Positions 43,245 through 53,047 of a DNA stretch of 64,000 nucleotides are shown in pieces. Both the position numbers and the translations under genes were made by a program. The notes under the pieces are model-generated. The model ran no database searches. It saw nothing but the letters and a program-made list of their open reading frames with translations, and was not told the origin of the DNA. Location of the stretch: NCBI RefSeq assembly GCF_035621135.1, contig NZ_CP141728.1, positions 124,001 through 188,000 on the forward strand, written 5' to 3'. The stretch's first letter is position 1; each line of letters begins with the position of its first letter. Source of the DNA: Sinanaerobacter sp. ZZT-01. GTDB taxonomy: Bacteria; Bacillota; Clostridia; Peptostreptococcales; Anaerovoracaceae.

Positions 43245-44402
43245 TTAAAAGTTCCCCATTTTATCTTTGTTTAAGAAAGACGGTATTGCAAACGAATTTG
43301 TTAGTTTTTCCCGAAACGCTCTGTCATCATCGGATAAATCGTGGTCTTGTTCATTTCTATCCCGCGTATTCTCTCTACCAGACTCATGTCCTTCGTGTTC
43401 TCTAGCCTCTGCGTTATCTTTATTTGATGGCGTTAAAATATCAACATTGCGATCCTCAAAGCCAGTTGCAATTACTGTAATGATAATCTCATCCTTTAAA
43501 TCTTCTTTTACGGATGCACCAAAAATTACGATCGCATCCTTGTCCGCTGCCTTTTCAATCTGATCGGCAGCCTCATTTACTTCAAGCATTCCTAAGTCAT
43601 AGCCGCCCATAATATTAAGTAAAATTGCTTTCGCTCCATTAATGGAGGTTTCCAAAAGTGGGCTTTCAATCGCATCCTTTACAGCATCCGATACTCTCGA
43701 ATCCCCGCTTCCACGACCAACGCCCATATGGGCAATGCCTCGGTCACTCATAACTGTTTTTACATCGGCAAAATCCAAATTGATCAATCCTGCCTCTGCA
43801 ATCAGGTCGGAAATACCTTGCACTCCTTGTTTCAGAACTTCGTCTGCCATAGAAAATGCTTGTATCATTGTCGTATTCTTTTCGGCAACCTGTAGCAACT
43901 TATCATTCGGTACAACCACCAGCGAATCGACATATTTCTTTAGGAACTTAATTCCAAGCTCTGCATGCTCTCTTCGTTTTTTCCCTTCAAAAGTAAAAGG
44001 CTTCGTTACAACTCCGACGGTTAATATCCCCTGATCCTTTGCCGCTTTTGCTATAATCGGCGCGGCACCCGTTCCGGTCCCGCCTCCCATACCTGCTGTA
44101 ATAAATACCATATCCGCACCAGAAATAAATTTTTCCAAGTCATCAATATTTTCTTCTGCGGCTTTCTGTCCCACCTCAGGATTCGCTCCCGCGCCAAGCC
44201 CCCTCGTCAGTTTTTCACCGATTTGAATCTTCGTTTCTGCCCTCGATCCGGCAAGCGCCTGCTTGTCCGTATTTACTGCCATGAAAGTGATTCCATTCAA
44301 ACCTGCATCTATCATACGATTGACTGCATTGCTGCCGCCACCGCCAATCCCAATTACTTTAATTTGGGCGTTCTTATCTTCGTTTACTTCAAACTGCAAC
44401 AT
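43245..44402 (-). CDS. ftsZ: Cell division protein FtsZ
   Basis: The 385-residue tubulin-like GTPase forms the Z ring. It has [14 protein letters not shown] (about 18-31), the tubulin signature [10 protein letters not shown] (about 105-114) and the T7 loop NLDFADV (about 208). After a charged linker (about 320-365) comes the C-terminal peptide FAIPSFLNK, which docks membrane anchors such as FtsA or SepF. No ftsA gene is next to it, unlike in Bacillus. A 62-bp gap separates it from the sbp gene, so it may have its own promoter. Confidence 0.97.
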   Translation of the reverse strand: MLQFEVNEDKNAQIKVIGIGGGGSNAVNRMIDAGLNGITFMAVNTDKQALAGSRAETKIQIGEKLTRGLGAGANPEVGQKAAEENIDDLEKFISGADMVFITAGMGGGTGTGAAPIIAKAAKDQGILTVGVVTKPFTFEGKKRREHAELGIKFLKKYVDSLVVVPNDKLLQVAEKNTTMIQAFSMADEVLKQGVQGISDLIAEAGLINLDFADVKTVMSDRGIAHMGVGRGSGDSRVSDAVKDAIESPLLETSINGAKAILLNIMGGYDLGMLEVNEAADQIEKAADKDAIVIFGASVKEDLKDEIIITVIATGFEDRNVDILTPSNKDNAEAREHEGHESGRENTRDRNEQDHDLSDDDRAFREKLTNSFAIPSFLNKDKMGNF

Positions 44403-44464
44403 AAAAAGTAACCTCCTGTTACCGTGATAATATTAATTATAACATAAGAGTATAGTCCATGCAC

Positions 44465-44836
44465 CTATTTCTTGCTTTGATTCGTATCTTTTTTTAAGAC
44501 ATATTTCTCCACCACAATCCGCCGAATCATTGCTAAATTATTGAATAATCTTCCACCAAATACAAAAATAGCCGCATAATAAAGAGGAACTCCCAGTAAA
44601 TCCCCCAAATAAGTCAATGCTGCCGCTAAAATAGCATTCGTAATAAACCCGGTAAAAAAAATAATACCGTTATACTTATCTTCAAATTGTGCACGAGCCG
44701 CTCCCAAAATTGAGTCTAATGATGCCAGAAGTGCCATCGTAATGTAAAAAGAAAATTCTGCTGGATAAGTAATATCCAGTCCGAAGCCTAAAATCAACCC
44801 CCCGATCAGACCAATTGTCATTGCAATTAAAATCAA
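44465..44836 (-). CDS. sbp: Small basic protein Sbp, DUF1290
   Basis: The 123-residue membrane protein has three to four hydrophobic helices (for example IAMTIGLIGGLILGFGLDI at residues 4-22 and ITMALLASLDSILGAARAQ at 32-50). It matches the DUF1290/sbp genes next to ftsZ in Firmicutes and Actinobacteria. Its function is not established. It overlaps the upstream DUF881 gene by 4 bp (ATGA) and is the last gene before ftsZ. Confidence 0.88.
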   Translation of the reverse strand: MILIAMTIGLIGGLILGFGLDITYPAEFSFYITMALLASLDSILGAARAQFEDKYNGIIFFTGFITNAILAAALTYLGDLLGVPLYYAAIFVFGGRLFNNLAMIRRIVVEKYVLKKDTNQSKK

Positions 44837-45567
44837 TTCCCTTCACCTTCTTTCGTCATGGTTATATATCGAAAACTGTGTTCTTCCGGAAAAGCCGGAA
44901 TTTCTAACCCATCCTCTGCCTTAAGCTTAAATACCAATCCGTAGCCATCTCTCAGTAAAGTTCCGAATCCGTCCGGTCCAAGCAAAGCTGAGGTCAAGCG
45001 ATCCGAAGCACCGATTGCCTTAATCCGAAAAGGCCGAGCTTCAAACTGACCGTTAATGCGTACGGTATAACCAGAGCAAGAAATGGCACTCACATTTGCA
45101 ATCCGGTGCCCATTCACAGAAATTGCTTCTGCTCCAGCTGCAAAAAGGTCATTTAATATTGCCAATAAATCACTATCATGTACTAAGACATTACTAACCG
45201 GCTCTTCCTCCATCAGCTCTCTTGTTGCATCATCTAGATAAATAGAGACGCCTTCACCTTTCACCGCAGTGTAATGACTTACCAGCTTGTACTCATCTAG
45301 TTTTTTCTGCATTTCGGATAAAAGGTCCGCATTCTCATCCTCAGCTGCAAGTTTTTTATATTCTTCTAATTTGTCTTTTGTTTCTAAAATACGTTCTTCA
45401 ATTTGTAGGATACTCTGTTTTTCACTTTCAATCGCAACCTGATATTCATCCATAACTTTTGGGGAAACATACAATTTCTCTCCCTTGGAAATCTGCATTT
45501 GTACTGCCATAAAAAATCCTATAACCAAACAAAAACATATCGTCAAAACTTTCGTAACTCGACTCAT
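44833..45567 (-). CDS. DUF881 membrane-anchored protein (second copy)
   Basis: The 244-residue protein has an N-terminal membrane segment (about 5-23), a coiled coil (about 45-90) and the extracellular DUF881 domain (about 95-240; GVSIYLDD, AAGAEAISVNGHRI, IKAIG). The family occurs in tandem next to sbp and ftsZ in Gram-positive bacteria (YlxW/YlxX of Bacillus) and is presumed to act in division or envelope assembly, without proven function. It is coupled to sbp by an ATGA overlap and lies 10 bp after the other DUF881 gene. Confidence 0.85.
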   Translation of the reverse strand: MSRVTKVLTICFCLVIGFFMAVQMQISKGEKLYVSPKVMDEYQVAIESEKQSILQIEERILETKDKLEEYKKLAAEDENADLLSEMQKKLDEYKLVSHYTAVKGEGVSIYLDDATRELMEEEPVSNVLVHDSDLLAILNDLFAAGAEAISVNGHRIANVSAISCSGYTVRINGQFEARPFRIKAIGASDRLTSALLGPDGFGTLLRDGYGLVFKLKAEDGLEIPAFPEEHSFRYITMTKEGEGN

Positions 45568-45577
45568 AGGAGCTCTC

Positions 45578-46309
45578 CTATTCCTGTTTTTCTTCCACTA
45601 TGGGCTGTGCATAGCGGAACTTTAAAATTCCATTGTATCTAGGAATATTAATCTCACCTTGTTTCACAATGTCTACACGAACACCGGATTTTTTCAAATT
45701 TTCAATAATCCCATATCGAATGGTAATGGTTGCTTCGATTGTATCTGGATTTCCAATTGCTTTTATCTGATACGGAGGAGCAGTCGGAATTGTATTAATA
45801 TTGACGTTCTCACCAGCCAAGCTGATCTCAGTCGTCGCAATAATACGCTGTCCGTTTATTGAAATTGCCTCTGCACCGGCATCCTTTAGCTTATTTACTA
45901 AATTCAACAGCTGTTCATAATTGGTCATGAGATAACTGTAACCATCACTAAATTCATCCGGCACAGGATCATCTAAGGTAACAATGATTCCGGAGCCCTT
46001 GACTTCGACCAGACCTGCTGCCATCTTATATTTTTCCTGTTCTTGCAGTATGGATTTTAAGGTGCTGTCTTCTTCTGCTTTTTTCTTCTGAATATCCTCT
46101 ACCATTCCCTCAAGCTCGATCAGACGCTGCGTTGCTGCTTCTTTTTCAGCTCGTACTTTTTTCAATTCCGCTTCCAGCCCCTGCGCTTTTGCAAGCGGTA
46201 TCAATCCCCCCGGATCAGAGCCTTGCGTGGTATTGACCTGAACGGATATAATCAGACCAATGAATAAGGCTAAAAGCCCTACCGTAATGATTCCACTGTA
46301 TTTTTTCAT
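45578..46309 (-). CDS. DUF881 membrane-anchored protein (first copy)
   Basis: The 243-residue protein has the same architecture as its neighbour: membrane helix (about 5-24: IITVGLLALFIGLIISVQV), coiled coil (about 42-95) and DUF881 domain (GIIVTLDDPVPDE, DAGAEAISINGQRI, IKAIGNPDTI). The two copies are clearly related but divergent, consistent with an old tandem duplication kept in many Firmicutes. It follows ftsQ by 20 bp. An extracytoplasmic role near the septum is inferred from the location only. Confidence 0.85.
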   Translation of the reverse strand: MKKYSGIITVGLLALFIGLIISVQVNTTQGSDPGGLIPLAKAQGLEAELKKVRAEKEAATQRLIELEGMVEDIQKKKAEEDSTLKSILQEQEKYKMAAGLVEVKGSGIIVTLDDPVPDEFSDGYSYLMTNYEQLLNLVNKLKDAGAEAISINGQRIIATTEISLAGENVNINTIPTAPPYQIKAIGNPDTIEATITIRYGIIENLKKSGVRVDIVKQGEINIPRYNGILKFRYAQPIVEEKQE

Positions 46310-46329
46310 TTGTTTCCCCTCTCCTACCT

Positions 46330-47091
46330 CTATTCAATTTCAGGACTGAATGAAAAGTAACCATCGCTTCCCATTTTAATAACCCCTCGTTCAATTCCTT
46401 GCGTATACAATTTATATAAAACACTTTTTAGTTTATCCATATTCTCACGGATATTTTCCGGTGTTCCCTCACAATATAAATAATCATAAATATAAGCTTT
46501 TATTACCACTTTGGAAATGTCTATCTTCTTAAAATAGATTTCATTTTCTTCCATAGCGGAAAGCATCTTCAAGGTATCTGTTAACACTGAATTTTCTTCG
46601 ACCTCTAAAGGATAACCTGGGTCCATTTTTTTTACAGTCATCCCCATCAGAAGTGGCAGCGTAGGTGCAACATCTGTTTTACGAAGGGCCATTCCATCCT
46701 CGTCCATCAAGAGATATTCCTCTCCGTAAGGAACTACTGCATATTCCTTTCTTTCCTCCACCGTAATCACAATAGTAGATGGCAGTCGTCTGGATATTTT
46801 CACATTTTTCATATAAGGGTCTTTGCGCATTCGACCCGCCGCATTGCCCATAGATGTTTTAAAAATATTTTTTCCAACTTTAATTTTAGATAAACGGATA
46901 ATCTGTTCTGCAGTATAATAATTATTTTCTTTCACACTTATTTTCTGTATATCAAAAAAGCTAGATGTTAAAAAATAATACATCCCTATCATTATAACAA
47001 AGAAAATAAATGTTTTTAACAAGTAGCGTTTTTTCTTTCTTTTTTTCTTTTTTCTAGGCTTTTTCACATTTGTAATTTTTTTCTCTTTCAT
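46330..47091 (-). CDS. ftsQ: Cell division protein FtsQ/DivIB
   Basis: The 253-residue bitopic protein has a very basic cytoplasmic N-terminus (KKPRKKKKRKKKR, about 10-22), one membrane helix (about 25-45), a POTRA domain (about 48-118: FFDIQKISVKENNYYTAEQI) and the extracellular beta domain of FtsQ/DivIB. It joins FtsL and the septum initiator in the divisome. The start overlaps murA by 38 bases. An internal GTG at 47067 would shorten the overlap to 14 bases, so the exact start is uncertain. Confidence 0.85.
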   Translation of the reverse strand: MKEKKITNVKKPRKKKKRKKKRYLLKTFIFFVIMIGMYYFLTSSFFDIQKISVKENNYYTAEQIIRLSKIKVGKNIFKTSMGNAAGRMRKDPYMKNVKISRRLPSTIVITVEERKEYAVVPYGEEYLLMDEDGMALRKTDVAPTLPLLMGMTVKKMDPGYPLEVEENSVLTDTLKMLSAMEENEIYFKKIDISKVVIKAYIYDYLYCEGTPENIRENMDKLKSVLYKLYTQGIERGVIKMGSDGYFSFSPEIE

Positions 47092-48346
47092 CTTCTTGTA
47101 TTCTCTCTATTCTAGCTCCTAAATTCTTTAATGCCACTTCAAATTTATCATATCCTCTATCAATATGGCAAATCTTTTCTACAATTGTTTCACCAGATGC
47201 TGCGAGTCCCGCAATTACCATTGCTGCTCCACCTCTGAGATCCTTTGCTTCCACGTGGCAGCCTCGGAGTTCCTCAACACCGATTACTTTTGCACTGCAC
47301 CCCTGCAATTCTATTTGCGCTCCCATATTCTTCAAGGCGTCAATCTGTTTAAAGCGATTTTCAAAAATAGTCTCTGTCATTTTGCTTTGCCCATCCGCCA
47401 AAGACATTAATGTTAAAAATTGGGATTGCATATCAGTGGGAAATCCAGGATAAGGAAGCGTCTTTATTTCTTTGACTGCTTTTAATCGTTGTGGTGCTTT
47501 CAAATAAATCCGATCCTGCTCTGTTCGGAGCGAGCATCCCATCTCACGAAACTTCGCTAAAGTGCTTGCCATCTGAAACGGTGCTGCATTTTCAAGGAGA
47601 AGTTCCCCCTTCGTCACAGCCGCAGCTGCTAGAAAAGTTCCTGCTTCAATTCGATCCGGAATGACTTTATGTTCTGCACCATGAAGAGGTTTCCCTCCTG
47701 AAATTACAATTTCACCAGTGCCTGCGCCTACAATACTGGCTCCGCATGCATTTAAAAAATTCTGCAGGTCTTCAATTTCCGGTTCCTTGGCCGGATGCAC
47801 AATACGTGTTTCGCCTTCTGCCGAAAGTGCCGCCATCATAATATTTTCTGTCGCTCCAACACTTGGAAAATCAAGTCTGATAGTCGTTCCCTTTAGCTTC
47901 AGAGCTCGGCAGAATAATTTTTCATTCTCTTCTTCTACTTTTGCTCCCATCTTCTGAAGTGCTTTTAAGTGCAAGTCAATCGGCCTGGCACCAATTGCAC
48001 ATCCGCCCGGATGGCTCATTTCAACAGCTCCGCAACGTGCAAGCATTGGCCCAAGAAGAAAAACCGACGAGCGCATCTCCTTTCCCAAGACTTTTGGTAT
48101 GTATGATTGGGTCAGTTGGCTGGAATCAACTATAACCGTATTCTTTTCCCGTTGAACTTTACAACCCAGCTCTTTTAAGATTGTCAACATGGTGTTGACG
48201 TCCAACAGGTCCGGGCAATTATGAATGGTACACGTTTCACCGGTTACCAGTGAAGCTGCCAGTATGGGTAAAACTCCATTTTTTGCTCCGGTTAATTTAT
48301 GGCTTCCAGAAATACGTTTCCCGCCAATTATATGATAACTGTCCAA
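47054..48346 (-). CDS. murA: UDP-N-acetylglucosamine 1-carboxyvinyltransferase
   Basis: The 430-residue EPSP-synthase-like fold enzyme catalyses the first committed step of peptidoglycan synthesis, transfer of enolpyruvate from PEP to UDP-GlcNAc. The active-site loop HPGGCAIGARPIDLHL (about 113-128) carries the cysteine that is the fosfomycin target. The N-terminal KLTGAKNGVLPILAAS (about 17-32) binds substrate. In Bacillus the equivalent place between murG and divIB holds murB; here it holds murA. A 100-bp gap separates it from murG, and the end overlaps ftsQ. Confidence 0.95.
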   Translation of the reverse strand: MDSYHIIGGKRISGSHKLTGAKNGVLPILAASLVTGETCTIHNCPDLLDVNTMLTILKELGCKVQREKNTVIVDSSQLTQSYIPKVLGKEMRSSVFLLGPMLARCGAVEMSHPGGCAIGARPIDLHLKALQKMGAKVEEENEKLFCRALKLKGTTIRLDFPSVGATENIMMAALSAEGETRIVHPAKEPEIEDLQNFLNACGASIVGAGTGEIVISGGKPLHGAEHKVIPDRIEAGTFLAAAAVTKGELLLENAAPFQMASTLAKFREMGCSLRTEQDRIYLKAPQRLKAVKEIKTLPYPGFPTDMQSQFLTLMSLADGQSKMTETIFENRFKQIDALKNMGAQIELQGCSAKVIGVEELRGCHVEAKDLRGGAAMVIAGLAASGETIVEKICHIDRGYDKFEVALKNLGARIERIQEDEREKNYKCEKA

Positions 48347-48446
48347 AAAAAAACACCTCCGCAGAAAGTCATAGTCTTATTTTGATCCTATAAGCTATAT
48401 TATGAAATTCTGCAAATTGTGTTACAGCACAGGCTGTACCTTTTCT

Positions 48447-49538
48447 CTAAAATTCTAAATTCTCATAGATAACATCTACTGCATCAAAACACCCTACAGA
48501 AGCACTCGCCTCACCCATAGCATTCAGCATTTCTTTATTATTTTTCAAGCGAAGAATGGTGTCTGTTAATTTTTCGACTGTTAAATCTCTTTCTTCAATC
48601 AAAACAGCGCCCCCTTTATCAGCCGGAACTTTTGCATTAAAATATTGATGATTGCCCGTAACATTTGGTGAAGGAATCAAAATAGAAGCTTTTCCACAGG
48701 CTGTAATCTCTGATACCGTTAAAGCTCCCGATCGGCTTATGATAAGATCTGCGGCAGATAGATATTCATGCATGTTATCTACATAAGGAAGCAGATTTAT
48801 TCTATTTTCATTTATTTTTTGCTCTTTTAATTGTTCCTTGATGAAATTATAATGCGATTTTCCTGTAATGAAAAATAATTTTATATCTTGAACCTTACTC
48901 AATTGTTCTGCCACTTTTACCATGGCACTATTGATTTTTCCGGCGCCCAAGCTTCCTCCGAAGCAGAGTATGACAAATTCGCGATCCGCAATTTTCAGCT
49001 TATCACGATAATTTTGCATGGTGCTGGTTAAGAAACTTTTTCGAATTGGATTTCCTGTAACAACCAGCTTTTCTTTTTTCTTAAAATATGCCTGTGCCTC
49101 TGGAAAACTGATAAAAACCTTGTCCACATAGTTTTCCAATAATTTATTTGTAATACCGGGAAATGCATTCTGTTCATGAATGTATGATTTGATTCCATAT
49201 TTGTGAGCGGCTCGTACGATCGGTCCACAGACATATCCGCCTGTACCGATTACAATGTCTGGCTTAAATTCTTTTAATATCTGTTTTGCCTCTCGATTTC
49301 CCTTCGCTAAGTCCAGAATCGTTCTAACGTTTTTCCACACTTTTTTTCTATGGAAACCGCTGACTGTAATAAAGCGAATTTCATACCCACTCTTTGGGAC
49401 AATCTCCTTTTCCATCCCGCGTCGGGTCCCGACAAAGATAATCTCTGCCGTAGGATTTCTTCTTTTTATTTTATCCGCAATGGCAATTGCCGGATATATA
49501 TGGCCCCCGGTTCCTCCGCCAGTCATAATCACTCTCAT
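48447..49538 (-). CDS. murG: UDP-GlcNAc:lipid I GlcNAc transferase
   Basis: This 363-residue GT28 family glycosyltransferase adds GlcNAc to lipid I to give lipid II at the inner face of the membrane. Motifs: the first glycine loop TGGGTGGHIYPAIAIAD (about 6-22), YIHEQNAFPG (about 118-127), FGGSLGAGKIN (about 192-202) and the UDP-binding RSGALTVSEI (about 266-275). Length is normal. It follows ftsW by 10 bp. Confidence 0.96.
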   Translation of the reverse strand: MRVIMTGGGTGGHIYPAIAIADKIKRRNPTAEIIFVGTRRGMEKEIVPKSGYEIRFITVSGFHRKKVWKNVRTILDLAKGNREAKQILKEFKPDIVIGTGGYVCGPIVRAAHKYGIKSYIHEQNAFPGITNKLLENYVDKVFISFPEAQAYFKKKEKLVVTGNPIRKSFLTSTMQNYRDKLKIADREFVILCFGGSLGAGKINSAMVKVAEQLSKVQDIKLFFITGKSHYNFIKEQLKEQKINENRINLLPYVDNMHEYLSAADLIISRSGALTVSEITACGKASILIPSPNVTGNHQYFNAKVPADKGGAVLIEERDLTVEKLTDTILRLKNNKEMLNAMGEASASVGCFDAVDVIYENLEF

Positions 49539-49548
49539 GATTTCCTCC

Positions 49549-50676
49549 TTATTTCGCAGAATGTCTTGATATATTTAGAAGGATTCCCATTGAACCCATA
49601 AATAGCAGCAGCGCATTCCCTCCAAAGCTTACAAATGGTAAAATAATGCCGGTCGGCGGCATGGAAGAGGTTACAACTGCAATATTTAAAATGACTTGTA
49701 CTGCAAGCATAATGGTAATACCTGAGGCAATGAGCATTCCAAATAAATCCGGCGCATTCAACGAAATGTGTGCGCATCTCCAAATCAATACAATATATAC
49801 AGCAATTAAAATTAAACACCCGATATAACCAAGTTCTTCCCCAATAATAGCAAAGATAAAGTCATTTTGCGGTTCAGGAAGATACAGTGTTTTTTGAATG
49901 CTTTTACCCAGCCCAACTCCGAACAGACCGCCTGATCCTAGAGCTAAAAGAGACTGGGCAGCCTGCCATCCTGCCCCCAGTGGATCTTGAAAAGGATCGA
50001 TGAAGCTGAACATTCGCTTCATTCGATACGGCTCTGCCAAAATCAAAGCTATAATCCCTGTGCATCCGGCAATTCCAATTCCAAAAAGATATTTCAAATT
50101 TAATCCTGCTACAAACATCATCCCGACAATAATAGCTGCTACTGTAATTGCAGTCGACATATTCGGTTGTTTCAAAATTAATCCGAAGTAAGCTCCGCAA
50201 AGTACCACTAGCGGCAAGATTCCTTCCGTAAACGATAAAATCCGTTTTGGTTTATCGCTTAAGAACTTTGCGACAAACAAAATCGCGCAAATTTTTGCGA
50301 TTTCACCCGGCATAATGGTTAGGCTGTCACTTCCTAAACGAATCCAACGGGTTGCACCATTTACATCTTTACCTAAAGGTGTAAACAGTAGCAATAACAG
50401 AATAAAACTTGTTACCATTAGTGGAAAAGCCATCTTTTTATAATATTTATAAGGAAAAAATTTGCAAAAAACAAAAAGAATTGTTCCTAGAAATGCCCAT
50501 ATTCCATCGCGAATCAGATAGTAATAGGGATTGCTATAATCGCTGATCGCCACATAATAGCTGGCACTAAATACCATAATGATACCGAACAAAACGAGCC
50601 CCATCATAAGTATTGTTAATACAAAATCACCGGTCTTCATTTTGATCTTCTCATTTTCTCTTTGTTTTTTTGCCAT
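49549..50676 (-). CDS. ftsW: SEDS-family peptidoglycan glycosyltransferase FtsW
   Basis: The 375-residue membrane protein has about ten helices and is of the FtsW/RodA/SpoVE type. It polymerises lipid II together with a class B penicillin-binding protein. Motifs: GATRWIRLG (about 104-112), NMSTAITVAAI (about 171-181), LPEPQNDFIFAIIGEELGY (about 270-288) and the C-terminal PPTGIILPFVSFGG (about 338-351). It starts directly after the murD stop codon. Whether it serves vegetative division or sporulation, as SpoVE does, cannot be told from sequence. Confidence 0.93.
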   Translation of the reverse strand: MAKKQRENEKIKMKTGDFVLTILMMGLVLFGIIMVFSASYYVAISDYSNPYYYLIRDGIWAFLGTILFVFCKFFPYKYYKKMAFPLMVTSFILLLLLFTPLGKDVNGATRWIRLGSDSLTIMPGEIAKICAILFVAKFLSDKPKRILSFTEGILPLVVLCGAYFGLILKQPNMSTAITVAAIIVGMMFVAGLNLKYLFGIGIAGCTGIIALILAEPYRMKRMFSFIDPFQDPLGAGWQAAQSLLALGSGGLFGVGLGKSIQKTLYLPEPQNDFIFAIIGEELGYIGCLILIAVYIVLIWRCAHISLNAPDLFGMLIASGITIMLAVQVILNIAVVTSSMPPTGIILPFVSFGGNALLLFMGSMGILLNISRHSAK

Positions 50677-52035
50677 TTATCTCTCCAATTCTTGAACGCA
50701 GCTTTTAAAATGCTTCCCTCTCTGCTCATAGCTGCTGTACATATCCCAGCTCGCACAGGCTGGAGAAAGCAGTACAGTATCGCCAGGCTCTGCCAAGGAA
50801 AAGCTCCTCTTTACGCATTCACCCATATCCTTTTCATCAAAGATTGTTTGGTATCCAAAACGTTCTGCGGTTTCCCTTATTTTTGGCGCAGTTGCTCCGA
50901 GTAAAACCAATGCTTTTACTTTCCCGTCAAAGGCTTGAATAAATTCATCAAATTTTGAATTCTTATCATACCCTCCTGCAATCAAAACAATATTACCTTT
51001 CATTGCTTCAATTGCCTTAATGGAAGCATCCGGATTCGTTCCCTTCGAATCATTTACAAAACGAACTCCACCAACTTCGGCACAGAACTCCAAACGGTGC
51101 TCTACCCCCTGAAACTCGCGTAGGGTTTTTGAGATCATTTCCGCGGATATACCACAAAAATAAGCTATACCGCATGCTGCTAATGCATTTTCTAAATTGT
51201 GCTGACCGGGAATTACAAGCTCGTCAACTCCACAAATATCAATTTCATTTTGACTTTGGTCTTTAACAATAATGCGGTTATCTTTAACAAAAACACCCTT
51301 TTCTAAAATAGATTTCCTGCTAAACGGAATAATAGTACTTCTGCATTCTTGTATCAGATGATACGCTACCGGATCATCATAATTAACCACAAAAAAGTCT
51401 TTTTCTGTTTGATTTTTGAAAACTTTTGCTTTTGCTTTTGCGTAATTTTCTAAAGTTTTATGTCGATCCAAATGATCTGGCGTGATATTCAAAAGAGCAC
51501 AGACAACCGGATGAAATTTCTCTGTCGTTTCTAATTGAAAACTACTGCACTCTGTCACCAACCAGGAATCATCCTGTGCAACGAGGGCTGTGGATGTAAC
51601 AGCAATTCCAATATTACCTACCACAGCAGTCTTTCTCTTCGCATTCTTAAAAATCTCTCCCACCAGAGTGGTGGTCGTCGTTTTTCCGTTCGTTCCGGTT
51701 ATTGCAATATAATTTCCTTTTCCTAACCGATAAGCCAGTTCCAGTTCTCCAATGATTTCCACATCAAGTGTCTTTGCTTTTTGTAGAAAAGGTAAATCCA
51801 ACGGCACACCAGGGCTGACTACAATCGCATCATAACGGCCCAAGTCCGAGGGGTCAGTTCCTAAATAGCATGTAACCTGCTGTGTTTTTAAATAATTTAC
51901 AAGAGGTGCTTCTATTTCGTCTTGTGTTTTTTTATCATATACAGACACTTCTGCACCATAACGAAGTAAGGCTTCCGCTGCAGATACCCCAGATCTTCCC
52001 AGACCAACCACTAAATATTTTTTTGTTTGATTCAT
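50677..52035 (-). CDS. murD: UDP-MurNAc-L-alanine:D-glutamate ligase
   Basis: The 452-residue cytosolic Mur ligase adds D-Glu to the peptidoglycan stem. It shows the N-terminal Rossmann domain (KYLVVGLGRSGVSAAEALL), the ATP loop GTNGKTTTTTLVGEIF (about 113-128), the central domain and the C-terminal domain with FVNDSKGTNPDAS (about 318-330). The ATG at 52035 is chosen because a GAAGGGGAA site lies just upstream; a longer frame to 52089 would overlap mraY. It sits between mraY and ftsW, the Bacillus order. Confidence 0.95.
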   Translation of the reverse strand: MNQTKKYLVVGLGRSGVSAAEALLRYGAEVSVYDKKTQDEIEAPLVNYLKTQQVTCYLGTDPSDLGRYDAIVVSPGVPLDLPFLQKAKTLDVEIIGELELAYRLGKGNYIAITGTNGKTTTTTLVGEIFKNAKRKTAVVGNIGIAVTSTALVAQDDSWLVTECSSFQLETTEKFHPVVCALLNITPDHLDRHKTLENYAKAKAKVFKNQTEKDFFVVNYDDPVAYHLIQECRSTIIPFSRKSILEKGVFVKDNRIIVKDQSQNEIDICGVDELVIPGQHNLENALAACGIAYFCGISAEMISKTLREFQGVEHRLEFCAEVGGVRFVNDSKGTNPDASIKAIEAMKGNIVLIAGGYDKNSKFDEFIQAFDGKVKALVLLGATAPKIRETAERFGYQTIFDEKDMGECVKRSFSLAEPGDTVLLSPACASWDMYSSYEQRGKHFKSCVQELER

Positions 52036-52069
52036 ACTTTTCCCCTTCTTCCTTCGTATCGAGCAATCT

Positions 52070-53047
52070 CTAAAATACGTTTGAGTCAAAAACCTTTAGG
52101 CTTATAATACATAATAAAAGGGTTACTATCCAAAAAACGACAACAATTTTTGTTTCCTTCCAGCCACCCAGCTCAAAGTGGTGATGCAAAGGTGCCATAC
52201 GGAAAACACGTTTCCCGTTTCTCAATTTATAACTGCCTACCTGTATAATAACAGACAGTGCCTCTGCAACATATACACCGCCTGCAATCGGCAAGATTAA
52301 TTCAATATTCATTAAAATCGCTGCCGCTGCAAGCCCTCCCCCTAATGCAAGAGAACCGGTATCCCCCATAAACAGCTTTGCAGGATATTTATTATACATT
52401 AAAAATCCAAGACATCCCCCTGCAAGTGCTGCACAAAAAACGGTCGCTGCGCTCATTCCAAAAAAGTTCATGCCTACAAGGGCAAAAAACAGGGCAACAA
52501 TACTCGTCACTCCTGATGCTAAACCATCTAATCCATCCGTAAGGTTCACGCTGTTTACCATTGACACTACAACAAAAGCGATAAATGGTATATAGAAAAT
52601 GCCGAAGTCCCAATACTCGTTAATAAATGGAATAAAAACTGTAGTTTTATATATGGAGACGCTGGATTGATATGCAGCCAACCCAACTGCGATCGCTATT
52701 TGAAGTAATAATTTTTGCAATGCAGTTAAGCCTAAGTTACGTTTCATTGCAACCTTTACAAAATCATCGATAAAACCTATTAGTCCGAAAGCGATAAATG
52801 AACTTAATAATATCCACATATCCGTGTTTAAAATGTTCGAGCTGATACAGGTAACCAATACGGCAAATATAATTACGATTCCTCCCATTGTCGGAGTCCC
52901 CGTTTTAACCATATGTGACTGCGGTCCCTCTTCTCTGATACTCTGTCCTGCTTTAATTCTTTTTAAAACCGGGATAAACAGCGGAGTGCCAATGACAGCA
53001 ATTAGAAAAGCTACCGCCAATTTTATCCATATCTGTATATATTCCAT
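52070..53047 (-). CDS. mraY: Phospho-MurNAc-pentapeptide transferase
   Basis: The 325-residue membrane enzyme has about ten helices and forms lipid I from UDP-MurNAc-pentapeptide and undecaprenyl phosphate. Catalytic motifs: FIDDFVKVAMKRNLGL (about 90-105), NSVNLTDGLDGLA (about 165-177) and MGDTGSLALGG (about 227-237), plus the C-terminal APLHHHFELGGW (about 284-295). It begins directly after the murF stop codon, so the two are probably coupled. Confidence 0.96.
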   Translation of the reverse strand: MEYIQIWIKLAVAFLIAVIGTPLFIPVLKRIKAGQSIREEGPQSHMVKTGTPTMGGIVIIFAVLVTCISSNILNTDMWILLSSFIAFGLIGFIDDFVKVAMKRNLGLTALQKLLLQIAIAVGLAAYQSSVSIYKTTVFIPFINEYWDFGIFYIPFIAFVVVSMVNSVNLTDGLDGLASGVTSIVALFFALVGMNFFGMSAATVFCAALAGGCLGFLMYNKYPAKLFMGDTGSLALGGGLAAAAILMNIELILPIAGGVYVAEALSVIIQVGSYKLRNGKRVFRMAPLHHHFELGGWKETKIVVVFWIVTLLLCIISLKVFDSNVF